This document shows positions 1-7,519 of a stretch of DNA of 27,411 nucleotides, piece after piece. Source of the stretch: Phycisphaerales bacterium UBA7800 (GTDB taxonomy: Bacteria; Planctomycetota; Phycisphaerae; Phycisphaerales; Phycisphaeraceae). The notes beneath the pieces are model-generated. The model saw nothing but the letters and a program-made list of their open reading frames with translations, was not told where the DNA came from and made no database searches. Both the position numbers and the translations under genes were made by a program. The DNA lies in assembly GCA_002480565.1 (NCBI GenBank), contig DLCK01000032.1, positions 1-27,411 on the forward strand. The letters run 5' to 3'. Position 1 is the first letter of the stretch, and every line of letters starts with the position of its first letter.

Positions 1-14
1 CTTTGTTTGAAAAA

Positions 15-104
15 TGGCGGAGAGAGTGGGATTCGAACCCACGGTGGACCGGAGTCCACACTAGTTTTCGAGACTAGCACATTCAACCGCTCTGTCATCT
101 CTCC
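15..104 (-). tRNA. tRNA-Ser (anticodon CGA)
   Basis: Read on the minus strand this folds as a class II tRNA of 90 nt including an encoded CCA end. The acceptor arms GGAGAGA and TCTCTCC pair, with discriminator G and then CCA at 15-17. The anticodon stem CTAGT/ACTAG encloses the loop CTCGAAA, so the anticodon is CGA (68-70) and reads the serine codon UCG. The long variable arm GTGGAC-TCCG-GTCCAC is typical of tRNA-Ser, and the T-arm GTGGG-TTCGAAT-CCCAC is canonical. About 140 nt without a recognised feature separates it from the end of ispH. Confidence 0.97.
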
Positions 105-248
105 GGCGGTGTGTTGTTCTGAGTCGTATATTGTCTAGGCTACAGCCGACTTGTCAAATGCTTTAGGTACAAGAAAATGCCATCCCATTTATTCAACAGG
201 ATCATTTGCTCAGACCAACACGAAGCACATTGCCTCAGCCAGTCCTAA

Positions 249-1205
249 TCACCCTACAACAGTCTTACTGCTGTCGCCTCGAAGCACCCTTAGTGTCACC
301 GGCAGGTTAAAGTGCATATCCTCTTCGACGAAGTAAAACTCTTCCACATCCCCCCCATAATTGTCGAGTAGTTCGGAGACGATTTCCTGAACCAAATGCT
401 CAGGAGCAGATGCACCCGCGGTGATCACCACGGTTTGATCCGCGTTAAACCAGTCATGCTCCAACTCAGACTTATCGTCGATGAGCTTGGCGGGTGTGCC
501 ATCAAGATGAGCAATCTCCATCAAGCGAACAGAGTTGGAACTGTTCTTTGAACCCACAACCAGGACCATGTCCGCATCTGACGCACCACTGCGAATAGCG
601 TCCTGGCGATTGGTTGTCGCGTAACAGATGTCTTCTGTCGGAGGCACCTTGGCATTGGGGTATTTCTTGATGATCGCACCCATAATCAGTTCAGCATCAT
701 CACGACTGAGCGTGGTTTGCGTGATGTATGCGATTTTGTCTTCAGTGGTGAATGGGAGATTTTCCACATCTTCGGGTGATTCCACAATGGTGATGGCATT
801 GGGCGCTTCGCCGACCGTGCCTTCGACTTCATCGTGGCCGGCGTGGCCGATGAGCAGGATGTTATAACCCTGCTTGGCGTAGCGAATCGCTTCCATATGC
901 ACTTTGGTCACCAACGGGCAGGTCGCATCGATAAGCGTGCAACCGCGACTCTTAGCAGCATTGCGCACAGCAGGCGAAACGCCATGAGCACTGAAGATCA
1001 CAGTGGACTTGGCGGGCGCTTCATCAATGGTGTCAATAAAGACAACGCCTTCTTTGATGAATTGGTCAACAACGTGACGATTGTGCACGATTTCGTGATA
1101 GACATACAAAGGCGTGCCCACGATTTTGAGCGCTTCTTCGACGGTCTGAATCGCCATGTTCACGCCGGCACAAAAGCCACGCGGATTGGCCAGGAGAATT
1201 TTCAT
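249..1205 (-). CDS. ispH: 4-hydroxy-3-methylbut-2-enyl diphosphate reductase (IspH/LytB)
   Basis: This is the last enzyme of the MEP isoprenoid pathway; the family reduces HMBPP to IPP and DMAPP with a 4Fe-4S cluster in the cytoplasm. The N-terminus MKILLANPRGFCAGV is diagnostic. The three cluster cysteines are visible in FCAGV, DATCPLV and ICYATTNRQ, and the substrate-binding motifs GHAGHDEVEGT and SKNSSNS are present. The start at 1205 is chosen because AGGAAG lies 8 nt upstream and the conserved N-terminus begins there; the frame stays open to 1298 but that extension does not look like IspH. The resulting 318 residues match the family's usual size. It is a housekeeping gene and appears to mark the edge of the polysaccharide region. 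Confidence 0.96.
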   Translation of the reverse strand: MKILLANPRGFCAGVNMAIQTVEEALKIVGTPLYVYHEIVHNRHVVDQFIKEGVVFIDTIDEAPAKSTVIFSAHGVSPAVRNAAKSRGCTLIDATCPLVTKVHMEAIRYAKQGYNILLIGHAGHDEVEGTVGEAPNAITIVESPEDVENLPFTTEDKIAYITQTTLSRDDAELIMGAIIKKYPNAKVPPTEDICYATTNRQDAIRSGASDADMVLVVGSKNSSNSVRLMEIAHLDGTPAKLIDDKSELEHDWFNADQTVVITAGASAPEHLVQEIVSELLDNYGGDVEEFYFVEEDMHFNLPVTLRVLRGDSSKTVVG

Positions 1206-1729
1206 GAGGTGTACTTCCTGATTACAAACTAATTGTTCGAATACAACATGATAGCCGGTTTGGATTACTGGTGTAACCAAGCATGCAAATCCTGCCAAGA
1301 ACAGTTGGAGCCAGAGGCTTGTGGAAATGTGGATCGAACAACGCTCGATTAATGATATTTTATCTGTTTCAATCCATTAGCTCCACGTGCAGCCCAACAG
1401 CATAAAAATGCTGCCGCTCAGACCCACAAGATTCCACAAAAGGATTGAAAACCATAAAACGCCTATTTAAAAGCGTTTTGACTTATAAAATCCAGCCAAC
1501 GGATCAAACAACCTTTAAAATTATTTTATCAACTCCTCCTATATTAATCTTGACCTTTCGCTTTTAAATGTTAGTTTATCATTATTGTCAATTCTCCTGG
1601 CACGAGAATTCATCTACAAATCTGTTCCGAGAGTTGATTCCAACTCGATCTTTGCCAATTTTGTGCAGCCACCAGTCGTCTAGTTCCACATACTTTTCTG
1701 CACGGTCATTCAGACATGGGAGACAACAC
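1206..1729. other. Intergenic control region between ispH and the lyase-like gene
   Basis: This 524-bp AT-rich stretch lies between divergent genes and holds no convincing gene, although the lyase frame stays open back to 1568. An inverted repeat AAAACGC (1456-1462) / GCGTTTT (1473-1479) with a 10-nt spacer may be an operator or small hairpin. A TTGACC at 1550-1555 resembles a -35 box, but no good -10 box is correctly spaced. The word TGAAACAGATAA (minus strand, 1360-1371) recurs at 15522-15533 in the LacI leader. Confidence 0.35.
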
Positions 1730-4700
1730 ATGCTGACCATACGTTCACTTCAACGGGTAGGCCTGATCCTTTTGCTGCTTACAGTCCAATGCATCGCAGC
1801 AGACCCTCTGACCGTTCGACAAAAACACCTTTGGACCGACGGGAGCAACTGGACCATCTCCGGATCAAGTGTCTCTGCTTCAGAACTTGAAACCTCCCCT
1901 ACCGGTGACGTACTGGTTTGGCAGGCCTACAACACCGCAAAAAAATGGGTCCAAATCGACACCCCCACCATCGTTGGTAACGATTTCTCAGACTTTGATA
2001 CAGTCGAACTGATCATCGACTCCGAAGCTGCGACCGGAGCCCAAATCAATCTCAATTTTGGAAGCACAGGCCCAAACAATGGTGGCGACTATTACCTCTA
2101 CTCCTTCACCGTAGACTGGGTCGGCCAAAAGATATTTCGACTCAACCTGTTTACCGACTTCGTGAAATACCGATCACCTGACGGGATCACTTCCATCACG
2201 TCCGCGATGATCAGTTCCGATGGCTGGGGTTCCACTCCCATCGCTGGAACGGTCCTGCGAATTCATCAACTGGTACTCAAGAATTCACACGCAGGCCGTG
2301 AGCTGCGTGACTTTGGCACGCAATGGCGATTCAATAATCGCGACCTGACCGCTGCCGACTATGTCATGATCGACGGGCATGCAGCAATGGATTGGGATGC
2401 AGGTTCATCCTATGACAAATGGTTGAAAATCCAACCTGAAGAACCCAACTGGGAAAACTGGTCGGCATACGACACCGTCGACTTACTACTCGTCTCCGGC
2501 ACAGCAACCGGCGCGCAAATCAACCTTGTCCTTACCAGCCCCGGCCCCAATGGTGATAGCGATTACTACATCAAATCCTTTAACGTCGACTGGGTTGGCC
2601 AGCGTCTCTTGCGCTTTGCTTTACCAAGTGGATTCTCCGGCGTGCGATATCCCACAGGCACAAACCTGATCACCAAAGCGATGCTCAGCAATGACGGCTG
2701 GGGCGCAACGCCAACACCTGGCACATCGCTGATCATTCGCAAACTCGCATTGCGATCAAGCACGCAAGTCGCAACCGACACCGTGCTTTTATCCAGCATC
2801 ACACCGTTGGATAGTTCGATTACCGATCCCTACGAAACACTACTGGATAACAGCGGCCAAGCCGTCTGGGATGCGCCGAACTTTAATCGCGTCAATTACA
2901 GCGGTGCGACGTTTTATATCAATCATCAGGCCAATCAGACTTCACGTATTCACTTCCGATACCACACCGGGGCGGTGCAGGCTGACGGTTTACCCGCATG
3001 GTTTAGCGTAAGACTTTTTGACCCGCAGGATCACTGTGTCGGTTCTGTTGACCTGCAGCAAACCGACTCCGGTTGGTACGAAGGCTGGATCGACATGCTC
3101 GGTCAAGCAAGTGGGCGTTATCGCCTGGTAACAAGTGGTATCCATGGCGGCTTTGTCGTCGCAACCGATCACCCCACCCCCATCGGTTTAAACGGTGGCT
3201 ACATGCTTGGCGTCCATGGCAATCAGCAAGCAGACCACTATGTCTACATCCCCAACGGCGTCACCGATTGGACCCTTCGCGTGAGTTCCCCATGGGCCAA
3301 TCAAACCGTCAGCGTCTATGACCACACCAATACACTTGTTGGCCAAACCATAGCGGTCCAATCCTCATTGAGCTTAACGAGCATGGACTTTACCAATGTC
3401 ACCGGCGGCAACGTTTGGCGGATTCATCAAGACGGTGGCCAAACACTTCGCATCTATTGCTACGGCATCCCCGGTGTTCTGTGGACCAGTGAAGCAGACG
3501 CACTAAGCAATCAAAGTGACGATATCACCATCAACTCCCGGCGCGTTGCACATGGTTGGCAGGCAACCATGATGGATTGGTTAAGCAATCGAGTTGCCAG
3601 TGACTTTACCCTCCAAACACCGTCATCGCCGACAATGCCCGACCTGAGCAGCATTGCAGATGCAACCATGATCAAGAACGTCTCAGCATTCGGCCTTTAC
3701 GGATTCATGAATCAATCCGTCGAAGATTTACCGATCCAAATCCTTGATGTAACGTCCCCATGGTTGGGCATTATCAGTGATACCGATCCGACAGGTATCA
3801 CGCCAAATGCCGATGCAGCCCAAGACCATGACCAAAGCTGGCGTGCCTATTCGCAGGCATGGCTATACACCTACGACGCAGGCGGACTCAATCCGTATGC
3901 GGGTGATCCGGGTTTAAAAAACCGCGTCATTGCGGCAGCGATTCAAAGCTGGCTGATGATTGGCGAAACCGAAATCATCCATTGTGGCACACCTACCAGC
4001 AGCGTCCCTGATGGCAACGCTTTTGCCTACGTGCCGATCCTCATTGAAATGTATGGCTTGATTCAAAACGACTTGCCTGCAGACCTCAAACAAGCTTTCC
4101 TTGATGGCATTGTCGCTCTTACCCATCGCTACCAACACTATGACAGCTACATGAACAATCAGTGGATGCATATCCTTGTCGCCCTCGAAGCTGCTTCGGT
4201 CTACGGTGACGATGCACTCTTTGAACAAGCCTACCATCGACACTTAAATGCCTGTCTGAATCACAACAGTGGCAACGTCTATAACATGGGCCAAAGCCCT
4301 GCCGGTTACTACCACGAACAAGGTGGTATTGATGGCAATTACAACGCGATGAATGAATACATGCTGGCATTGCAGTATCGCAAGACCGGCAATCCCGACA
4401 TCTGGGATAGCCTGCAAAAAAGTTTTGAACTCCGCCGACACCTGTTATTTATCAATCAGGAAGGCAAGCTCAATTCACCCATGAATTGGAACCATCGCCA
4501 GTCCGCTTCTCTTGTCAGCGGATACCCAAGCAACCGACTCATGGCAGATATGCCTCAAGCTGCAGCGATACTCACGCGCTACGATACATCCGATCCCTAC
4601 TACGTGAACTGGAACTGTATTGACCCGACACTGGCGCGGAACACGGTCACGTTCTGGTGGAACAAACTACCCAATGACGGACAAGGCACCGGACGCGCGG

Positions 4701-5473
4701 GCGGTACACTTGGTGGTGACCTTGCTTTCTTCGCACCACCTGTCTCGACCACCATCCCACAAATGGCTTGCCAACTTGCTGCCCCATACACACAGGACTT
4801 CGCAGGTGAATTCCAGGTCGGCCGATTCAACCAATGGTACGCCATCACCTACAACGGCAACCTTCAACCCCAGCACGGACCTCCGGGCAACGGTCTTGCA
4901 TTACTCTGGCATGAAGATGTCGGCCCGATCATTCTTGGCGACACCCAACGATACCATCCACTTGATGGTAATCCCGATCCTGAATATCTGATGCTCGTCA
5001 GCAGTGATGCGTTAAACGACGGAAGCACTCGTCACCTTGCCAAGACGTTGGGTTGTTCACTGAGTTTCAACCAGACGATGCAAACCATGACAAGCAGCGT
5101 TGACCTCACTGGCTCAATGACACTCACGCGAAACATGACCTTCTCGTCAGGACAGGTTCAATCCCAGGCAACACTCACTGGCGGGAGTTGGGATACGCAC
5201 GATGTGTATCTGCCATTGGCATACAGCAGCGAAGTCACCCTGACGGCATATGATGCAAGCAACAATCTGGTGACGATCAGTCAGGGCAACTCGGCCACGA
5301 TCAGTCGCTTCCAATGGGATGCCCCTGGCGGCAGTGTCCAGATGACATTTGATTTGCCGGTCACCTGTGAATTCCGACACGTTGGCGAAGCCGTCGGCTC
5401 GAATCTGATCACCACCGTCAAGCTGAGCTTTGGCAGCGGCGATGGGAATTGGACAGTGACAGAATTGCCATAA
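1730..5473 (+). CDS. Secreted multidomain (alpha/alpha)-toroid polysaccharide lyase-like protein
   Basis: The protein has 1247 residues. Residues 1-24 form a signal peptide (MLTIRSLQRVGLILLLLTVQ, cleaved near CIAA), so it is exported. Residues about 31-186 and 189-344 are two tandem copies of a beta-rich, probably carbohydrate-binding domain, each with VDWVGQ and DGWG (158-residue period). A beta-rich linker follows. From about 600 to 1020 comes an alpha-helical toroid-like region with NNQWMH, GYYHEQGGIDGNYNAMNEY and NWNHRQ, then a beta-sandwich-like C-terminus. The order Asn, then His/Tyr, then Arg resembles the catalytic layout of PL8-type and other toroid lyases, but I could not place a family. 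The start at 1730 has GGGAG upstream and begins the signal peptide; upstream codons to 1568 do not look coding. It appears to be a single-gene unit ended by the 5508 terminator. Toroid lyase is an inference; a glycosidase or non-catalytic role is possible. Confidence 0.6.
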   Translation: MLTIRSLQRVGLILLLLTVQCIAADPLTVRQKHLWTDGSNWTISGSSVSASELETSPTGDVLVWQAYNTAKKWVQIDTPTIVGNDFSDFDTVELIIDSEAATGAQINLNFGSTGPNNGGDYYLYSFTVDWVGQKIFRLNLFTDFVKYRSPDGITSITSAMISSDGWGSTPIAGTVLRIHQLVLKNSHAGRELRDFGTQWRFNNRDLTAADYVMIDGHAAMDWDAGSSYDKWLKIQPEEPNWENWSAYDTVDLLLVSGTATGAQINLVLTSPGPNGDSDYYIKSFNVDWVGQRLLRFALPSGFSGVRYPTGTNLITKAMLSNDGWGATPTPGTSLIIRKLALRSSTQVATDTVLLSSITPLDSSITDPYETLLDNSGQAVWDAPNFNRVNYSGATFYINHQANQTSRIHFRYHTGAVQADGLPAWFSVRLFDPQDHCVGSVDLQQTDSGWYEGWIDMLGQASGRYRLVTSGIHGGFVVATDHPTPIGLNGGYMLGVHGNQQADHYVYIPNGVTDWTLRVSSPWANQTVSVYDHTNTLVGQTIAVQSSLSLTSMDFTNVTGGNVWRIHQDGGQTLRIYCYGIPGVLWTSEADALSNQSDDITINSRRVAHGWQATMMDWLSNRVASDFTLQTPSSPTMPDLSSIADATMIKNVSAFGLYGFMNQSVEDLPIQILDVTSPWLGIISDTDPTGITPNADAAQDHDQSWRAYSQAWLYTYDAGGLNPYAGDPGLKNRVIAAAIQSWLMIGETEIIHCGTPTSSVPDGNAFAYVPILIEMYGLIQNDLPADLKQAFLDGIVALTHRYQHYDSYMNNQWMHILVALEAASVYGDDALFEQAYHRHLNACLNHNSGNVYNMGQSPAGYYHEQGGIDGNYNAMNEYMLALQYRKTGNPDIWDSLQKSFELRRHLLFINQEGKLNSPMNWNHRQSASLVSGYPSNRLMADMPQAAAILTRYDTSDPYYVNWNCIDPTLARNTVTFWWNKLPNDGQGTGRAGGTLGGDLAFFAPPVSTTIPQMACQLAAPYTQDFAGEFQVGRFNQWYAITYNGNLQPQHGPPGNGLALLWHEDVGPIILGDTQRYHPLDGNPDPEYLMLVSSDALNDGSTRHLAKTLGCSLSFNQTMQTMTSSVDLTGSMTLTRNMTFSSGQVQSQATLTGGSWDTHDVYLPLAYSSEVTLTAYDASNNLVTISQGNSATISRFQWDAPGGSVQMTFDLPVTCEFRHVGEAVGSNLITTVKLSFGSGDGNWTVTELP
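1820..2761 (+). repeat. Tandem duplicated domain (two copies, 474-bp period)
   Basis: Copy 1 (about 1820-2287) and copy 2 (about 2294-2761) lie head to tail inside the lyase-like gene. Aligned landmarks sit exactly 474 bp apart: VDWVGQ at 2111 and 2585, and the copy ends LVLKNS and LALRSS at 2287 and 2761. Both contain ATGAQINL, a GPN-D-YY-SF segment and DGWG-TP. The copies are clearly diverged, so the duplication is not recent. Confidence 0.85.
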
Positions 5474-5507
5474 GCTGAGCATCCGACAATTCAATTAATC
5501 ACATATC

Positions 5508-5549
5508 AATATAGCCATCAACACCTTGTGGTTTGATGGCTATATTTTT
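5508..5549 (+). terminator. Rho-independent terminator after the lyase-like gene
   Basis: The perfect 14-bp arms AATATAGCCATCAA (5508-5521) and TTGATGGCTATATT (5533-5546) pair, an inner ACC/GGT pairing closes a TTGT loop, and the hairpin runs into a T tract (5545-5549). It starts 34 nt after the stop codon at 5473 and separates that gene from the downstream operon. The stem is AT-rich at its base and could also act weakly on the opposite strand. Confidence 0.9.
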
Positions 5550-5563
5550 ATGCCACACCTTTA

Positions 5564-5592
5564 TTGACTTAGTCACAGAACAGGTCTAGGCT
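5564..5592 (+). promoter_or_regulatory. Candidate sigma70-type promoter of the esterase-pseudopilin-GntR operon
   Basis: TTGACT (5564-5569) and TAGGCT (5587-5592) are separated by 17 nt, just after the terminator and 39 nt before the esterase start. The -35 matches five of six consensus bases. The -10 keeps only the TA...T positions, which would suit a regulated promoter. Confidence 0.4.
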
Positions 5593-5631
5593 TTTCTAGT
5601 GAATCAAATCCAATATCCAACGGTGTAAAAC

Positions 5632-6792
5632 ATGTCTACGAAATTTCTGTTTGCTCTTTGCCTCCAACTTGTTTTCAGTGGCTTGCTCATCGCTGATGGG
5701 ATCAAGATCACCAACGCCCAACTTGATCTACAGCCAGAGCAAACCTATCCCAGCGGCTGGACCGGCGCCAAGTCAGGATGTGATGTAGTAGCTTTGCATG
5801 ACGATTTGCCCGCAGGAGTCAAAACCGGACTTCGGATTAAACCTCTGGAAGAGCAGAAATATTTGGGATACATATTCCAATCCATCACATTGGATCCTGC
5901 CAAGGCAACGAATATGATTCTCACTGGTTACGCCCGTGCTCAGAAGCCTGGACAAGCATTGCTTCAAGTCAAGATTTTTGCTCAAGGCAAGGAACTCAAG
6001 CGTTTCAACAGCAAACGGACGCATGGCGATTGGGAAAAACTGCCTGTCGCTTTTCACCCCGGTGTTGCCGATAAAATGCAGATCCTTTGCCGTTGGACAG
6101 CTGATGCCAAAAGTGTTGGCAAGGCATACGACTTTGCAGATCTATCTCTGACAGGCGCAGACAAAAGTCTTGCCATCGTCGGCGACTCAACGGTTCAGGA
6201 TTACTCGCTGAAATCTACAAAACGTGGTTGGGGGCAGATGCTCAAACCTTATTTCAGTGAGTCTCTGTCGGTCACCAATTACGCAGTCGGTGGCAGAAGC
6301 ACTAAAACTTTCCGTTTAGAAAAACGTTGGGAAGCAGTCTTGTCAGCCAAACCCGATTTTGTGCTCATTCAGTTTGGTCATAACGACTCTCATGCAAAGG
6401 ATCGCCCTGAATCAACCGATGCTGATGGTGATTATCGCCAGTATTTGATTGAGTACGTGGAGGAATCACGTGCTGCGGGTGTGGTTCCGATTTTTGTCAC
6501 CCCACCACATCGTCGTGTGTTTAATAAGGGGGTATTGGCCAAGCATCTAGACCCGTACGCCAACCAGATGAGATTGGTTGCCAGTGAACATAATGTCGGG
6601 TTGGTTGATCTGTATACGATGACCAAACAAACGTTTGAAAAGCTTGGTGAAAACGCATGTATCGAACTGTTTTGCAGTGACACGGATCGTTCGCATTTTT
6701 CAGAAAAAGGCGCCTCACTGTTGGCCGACACCATTGCGCAGACTTTGCCGAAAGTCTGCCCTGAATTGGCTGAGTATCTTTCGTCGAAATAA
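5632..6792 (+). CDS. Secreted SGNH/GDSL esterase, rhamnogalacturonan acetylesterase-like (CE12 type)
   Basis: This 386-residue protein probably removes acetyl groups from a plant- or algal-type polysaccharide outside the cytoplasm. A signal peptide covers about residues 1-21 (MSTKFLFALCLQLVFSGLLI). Residues about 24-170 form a beta-rich N-terminal domain, probably carbohydrate-binding. The esterase domain follows with all four SGNH blocks: GDST with nucleophile Ser186, the GGRS glycine at about 220, GHND at 249-252 with Asn251, and DRSH with Asp352 and His355. The GDSTVQDY opening and GHND block are typical of rhamnogalacturonan acetylesterases; the exact ester is inferred. It is the first gene of a plus-strand operon, with only 22 bp to the pseudopilin. 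The ribosome-binding site is weak. Confidence 0.85.
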   Translation: MSTKFLFALCLQLVFSGLLIADGIKITNAQLDLQPEQTYPSGWTGAKSGCDVVALHDDLPAGVKTGLRIKPLEEQKYLGYIFQSITLDPAKATNMILTGYARAQKPGQALLQVKIFAQGKELKRFNSKRTHGDWEKLPVAFHPGVADKMQILCRWTADAKSVGKAYDFADLSLTGADKSLAIVGDSTVQDYSLKSTKRGWGQMLKPYFSESLSVTNYAVGGRSTKTFRLEKRWEAVLSAKPDFVLIQFGHNDSHAKDRPESTDADGDYRQYLIEYVEESRAAGVVPIFVTPPHRRVFNKGVLAKHLDPYANQMRLVASEHNVGLVDLYTMTKQTFEKLGENACIELFCSDTDRSHFSEKGASLLADTIAQTLPKVCPELAEYLSSK

Positions 6793-6814
6793 ACAAATCT
6801 ATTGGAGAATGAAC

Positions 6815-7510
6815 ATGATTATAGACAAGTCCACACAACGTGTTTCTGCTTTCACGCTTATCGAACTGCTTGTAGTGATTTCAATTATCAGTTTATTGGT
6901 ATCGATATTGTTGCCATCATTATCTGCAGCGCGCAAGCGATCCAGCCAGATCAAATGCGCAAGTAATCTCAAACATGCCGGCTCAGCGATTTCCATGTAT
7001 GCAATGGACTTTAATGATTACTTCCCACAAGCAGATGCTTCTGCCGATTTTAGATGGTATATTGCTTTGCCCCGGGCGGGATATGTCAACGGCTCGCAAA
7101 GCTTGATGTGTCCTGAAGCTCAAAATCCAAAGGAAAGTTGGTATGGCGGAGGACAATATGCACCAGTTTCCTATGGGATGAATTCAATGATTGGTGGTTT
7201 GAATTCGTCTTCATACCCCCAGCGTCAATTCCGTGAAATTGACACAACGCCTCAGGGCCTGGTTAAAACACCAATCGTGATGGATGTCATGGATGGGCAG
7301 TACATAATTCATAAGAACAGTAATGCAGGCAATGATCCTTACAGTGCTTCTCCTCCTGGCCGTATCGCAATCCGTCATATCAGTGAAAGTAATGCGCTGT
7401 TTGGTGATGGACACGTCAAGAGTATCAAAGGCCCCTTTGCACCGGCCGGCCACAATGTCTGGTGGTTGGATCCCTTTGTTTTATATGACCCTGAATATAT
7501 TCGATTTTAA
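6815..7510 (+). CDS. Type II pseudopilin-like protein with H-X9-DG motif
   Basis: This 231-residue protein has the short basic leader, prepilin cleavage/methylation motif and hydrophobic helix of type IV-like pilins: SAFTLIELLVVISIISLLVS, with cleavage expected between Ala12 and Phe13 and Glu at mature position 5. The -1 residue is Ala, not the classical Gly. Near the C-terminus His188 is followed by nine residues and then Asp198-Gly199-His200, the H-X9-DG motif typical of planctomycete pseudopilins. The start at 6815 is preferred over 6809 because GGAG (6804-6807) is then 7 nt away. It lies 22 bp after the esterase and 9 bp before the GntR gene, so the three are probably cotranscribed. Its role is unproven; assembly into a pseudopilus that secretes or displays the neighbouring enzymes is an inference. 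Confidence 0.9.
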   Translation: MIIDKSTQRVSAFTLIELLVVISIISLLVSILLPSLSAARKRSSQIKCASNLKHAGSAISMYAMDFNDYFPQADASADFRWYIALPRAGYVNGSQSLMCPEAQNPKESWYGGGQYAPVSYGMNSMIGGLNSSSYPQRQFREIDTTPQGLVKTPIVMDVMDGQYIIHKNSNAGNDPYSASPPGRIAIRHISESNALFGDGHVKSIKGPFAPAGHNVWWLDPFVLYDPEYIRF

Positions 7511-7519
7511 GTTGGCAAG

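Noticed and set aside
15..104. tRNA-Ser as an integration site for a genomic island
   Set aside because: I saw no copy of the tRNA 3' end elsewhere in the window and no integrase; ispH, a housekeeping gene, lies between the tRNA and the cluster.
1456..1479. Inverted repeat AAAACGC/GCGTTTT as a terminator
   Set aside because: It lies between divergent genes, has a 10-nt loop and no following T tract, so a terminator is unlikely; it is kept only as a possible operator.
1568..1729. Upstream extension of the lyase-like gene
   Set aside because: The extension would bury the signal peptide 54 residues inside the protein; the ATG at 1730 has a GGGAG ribosome-binding site and begins a canonical signal peptide.
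6635..6814. Upstream extension of the first pseudopilin overlapping the esterase
   Set aside because: It lies in another frame of the esterase gene; the prepilin leader must be short, and the start at 6815 has a well-spaced GGAG.
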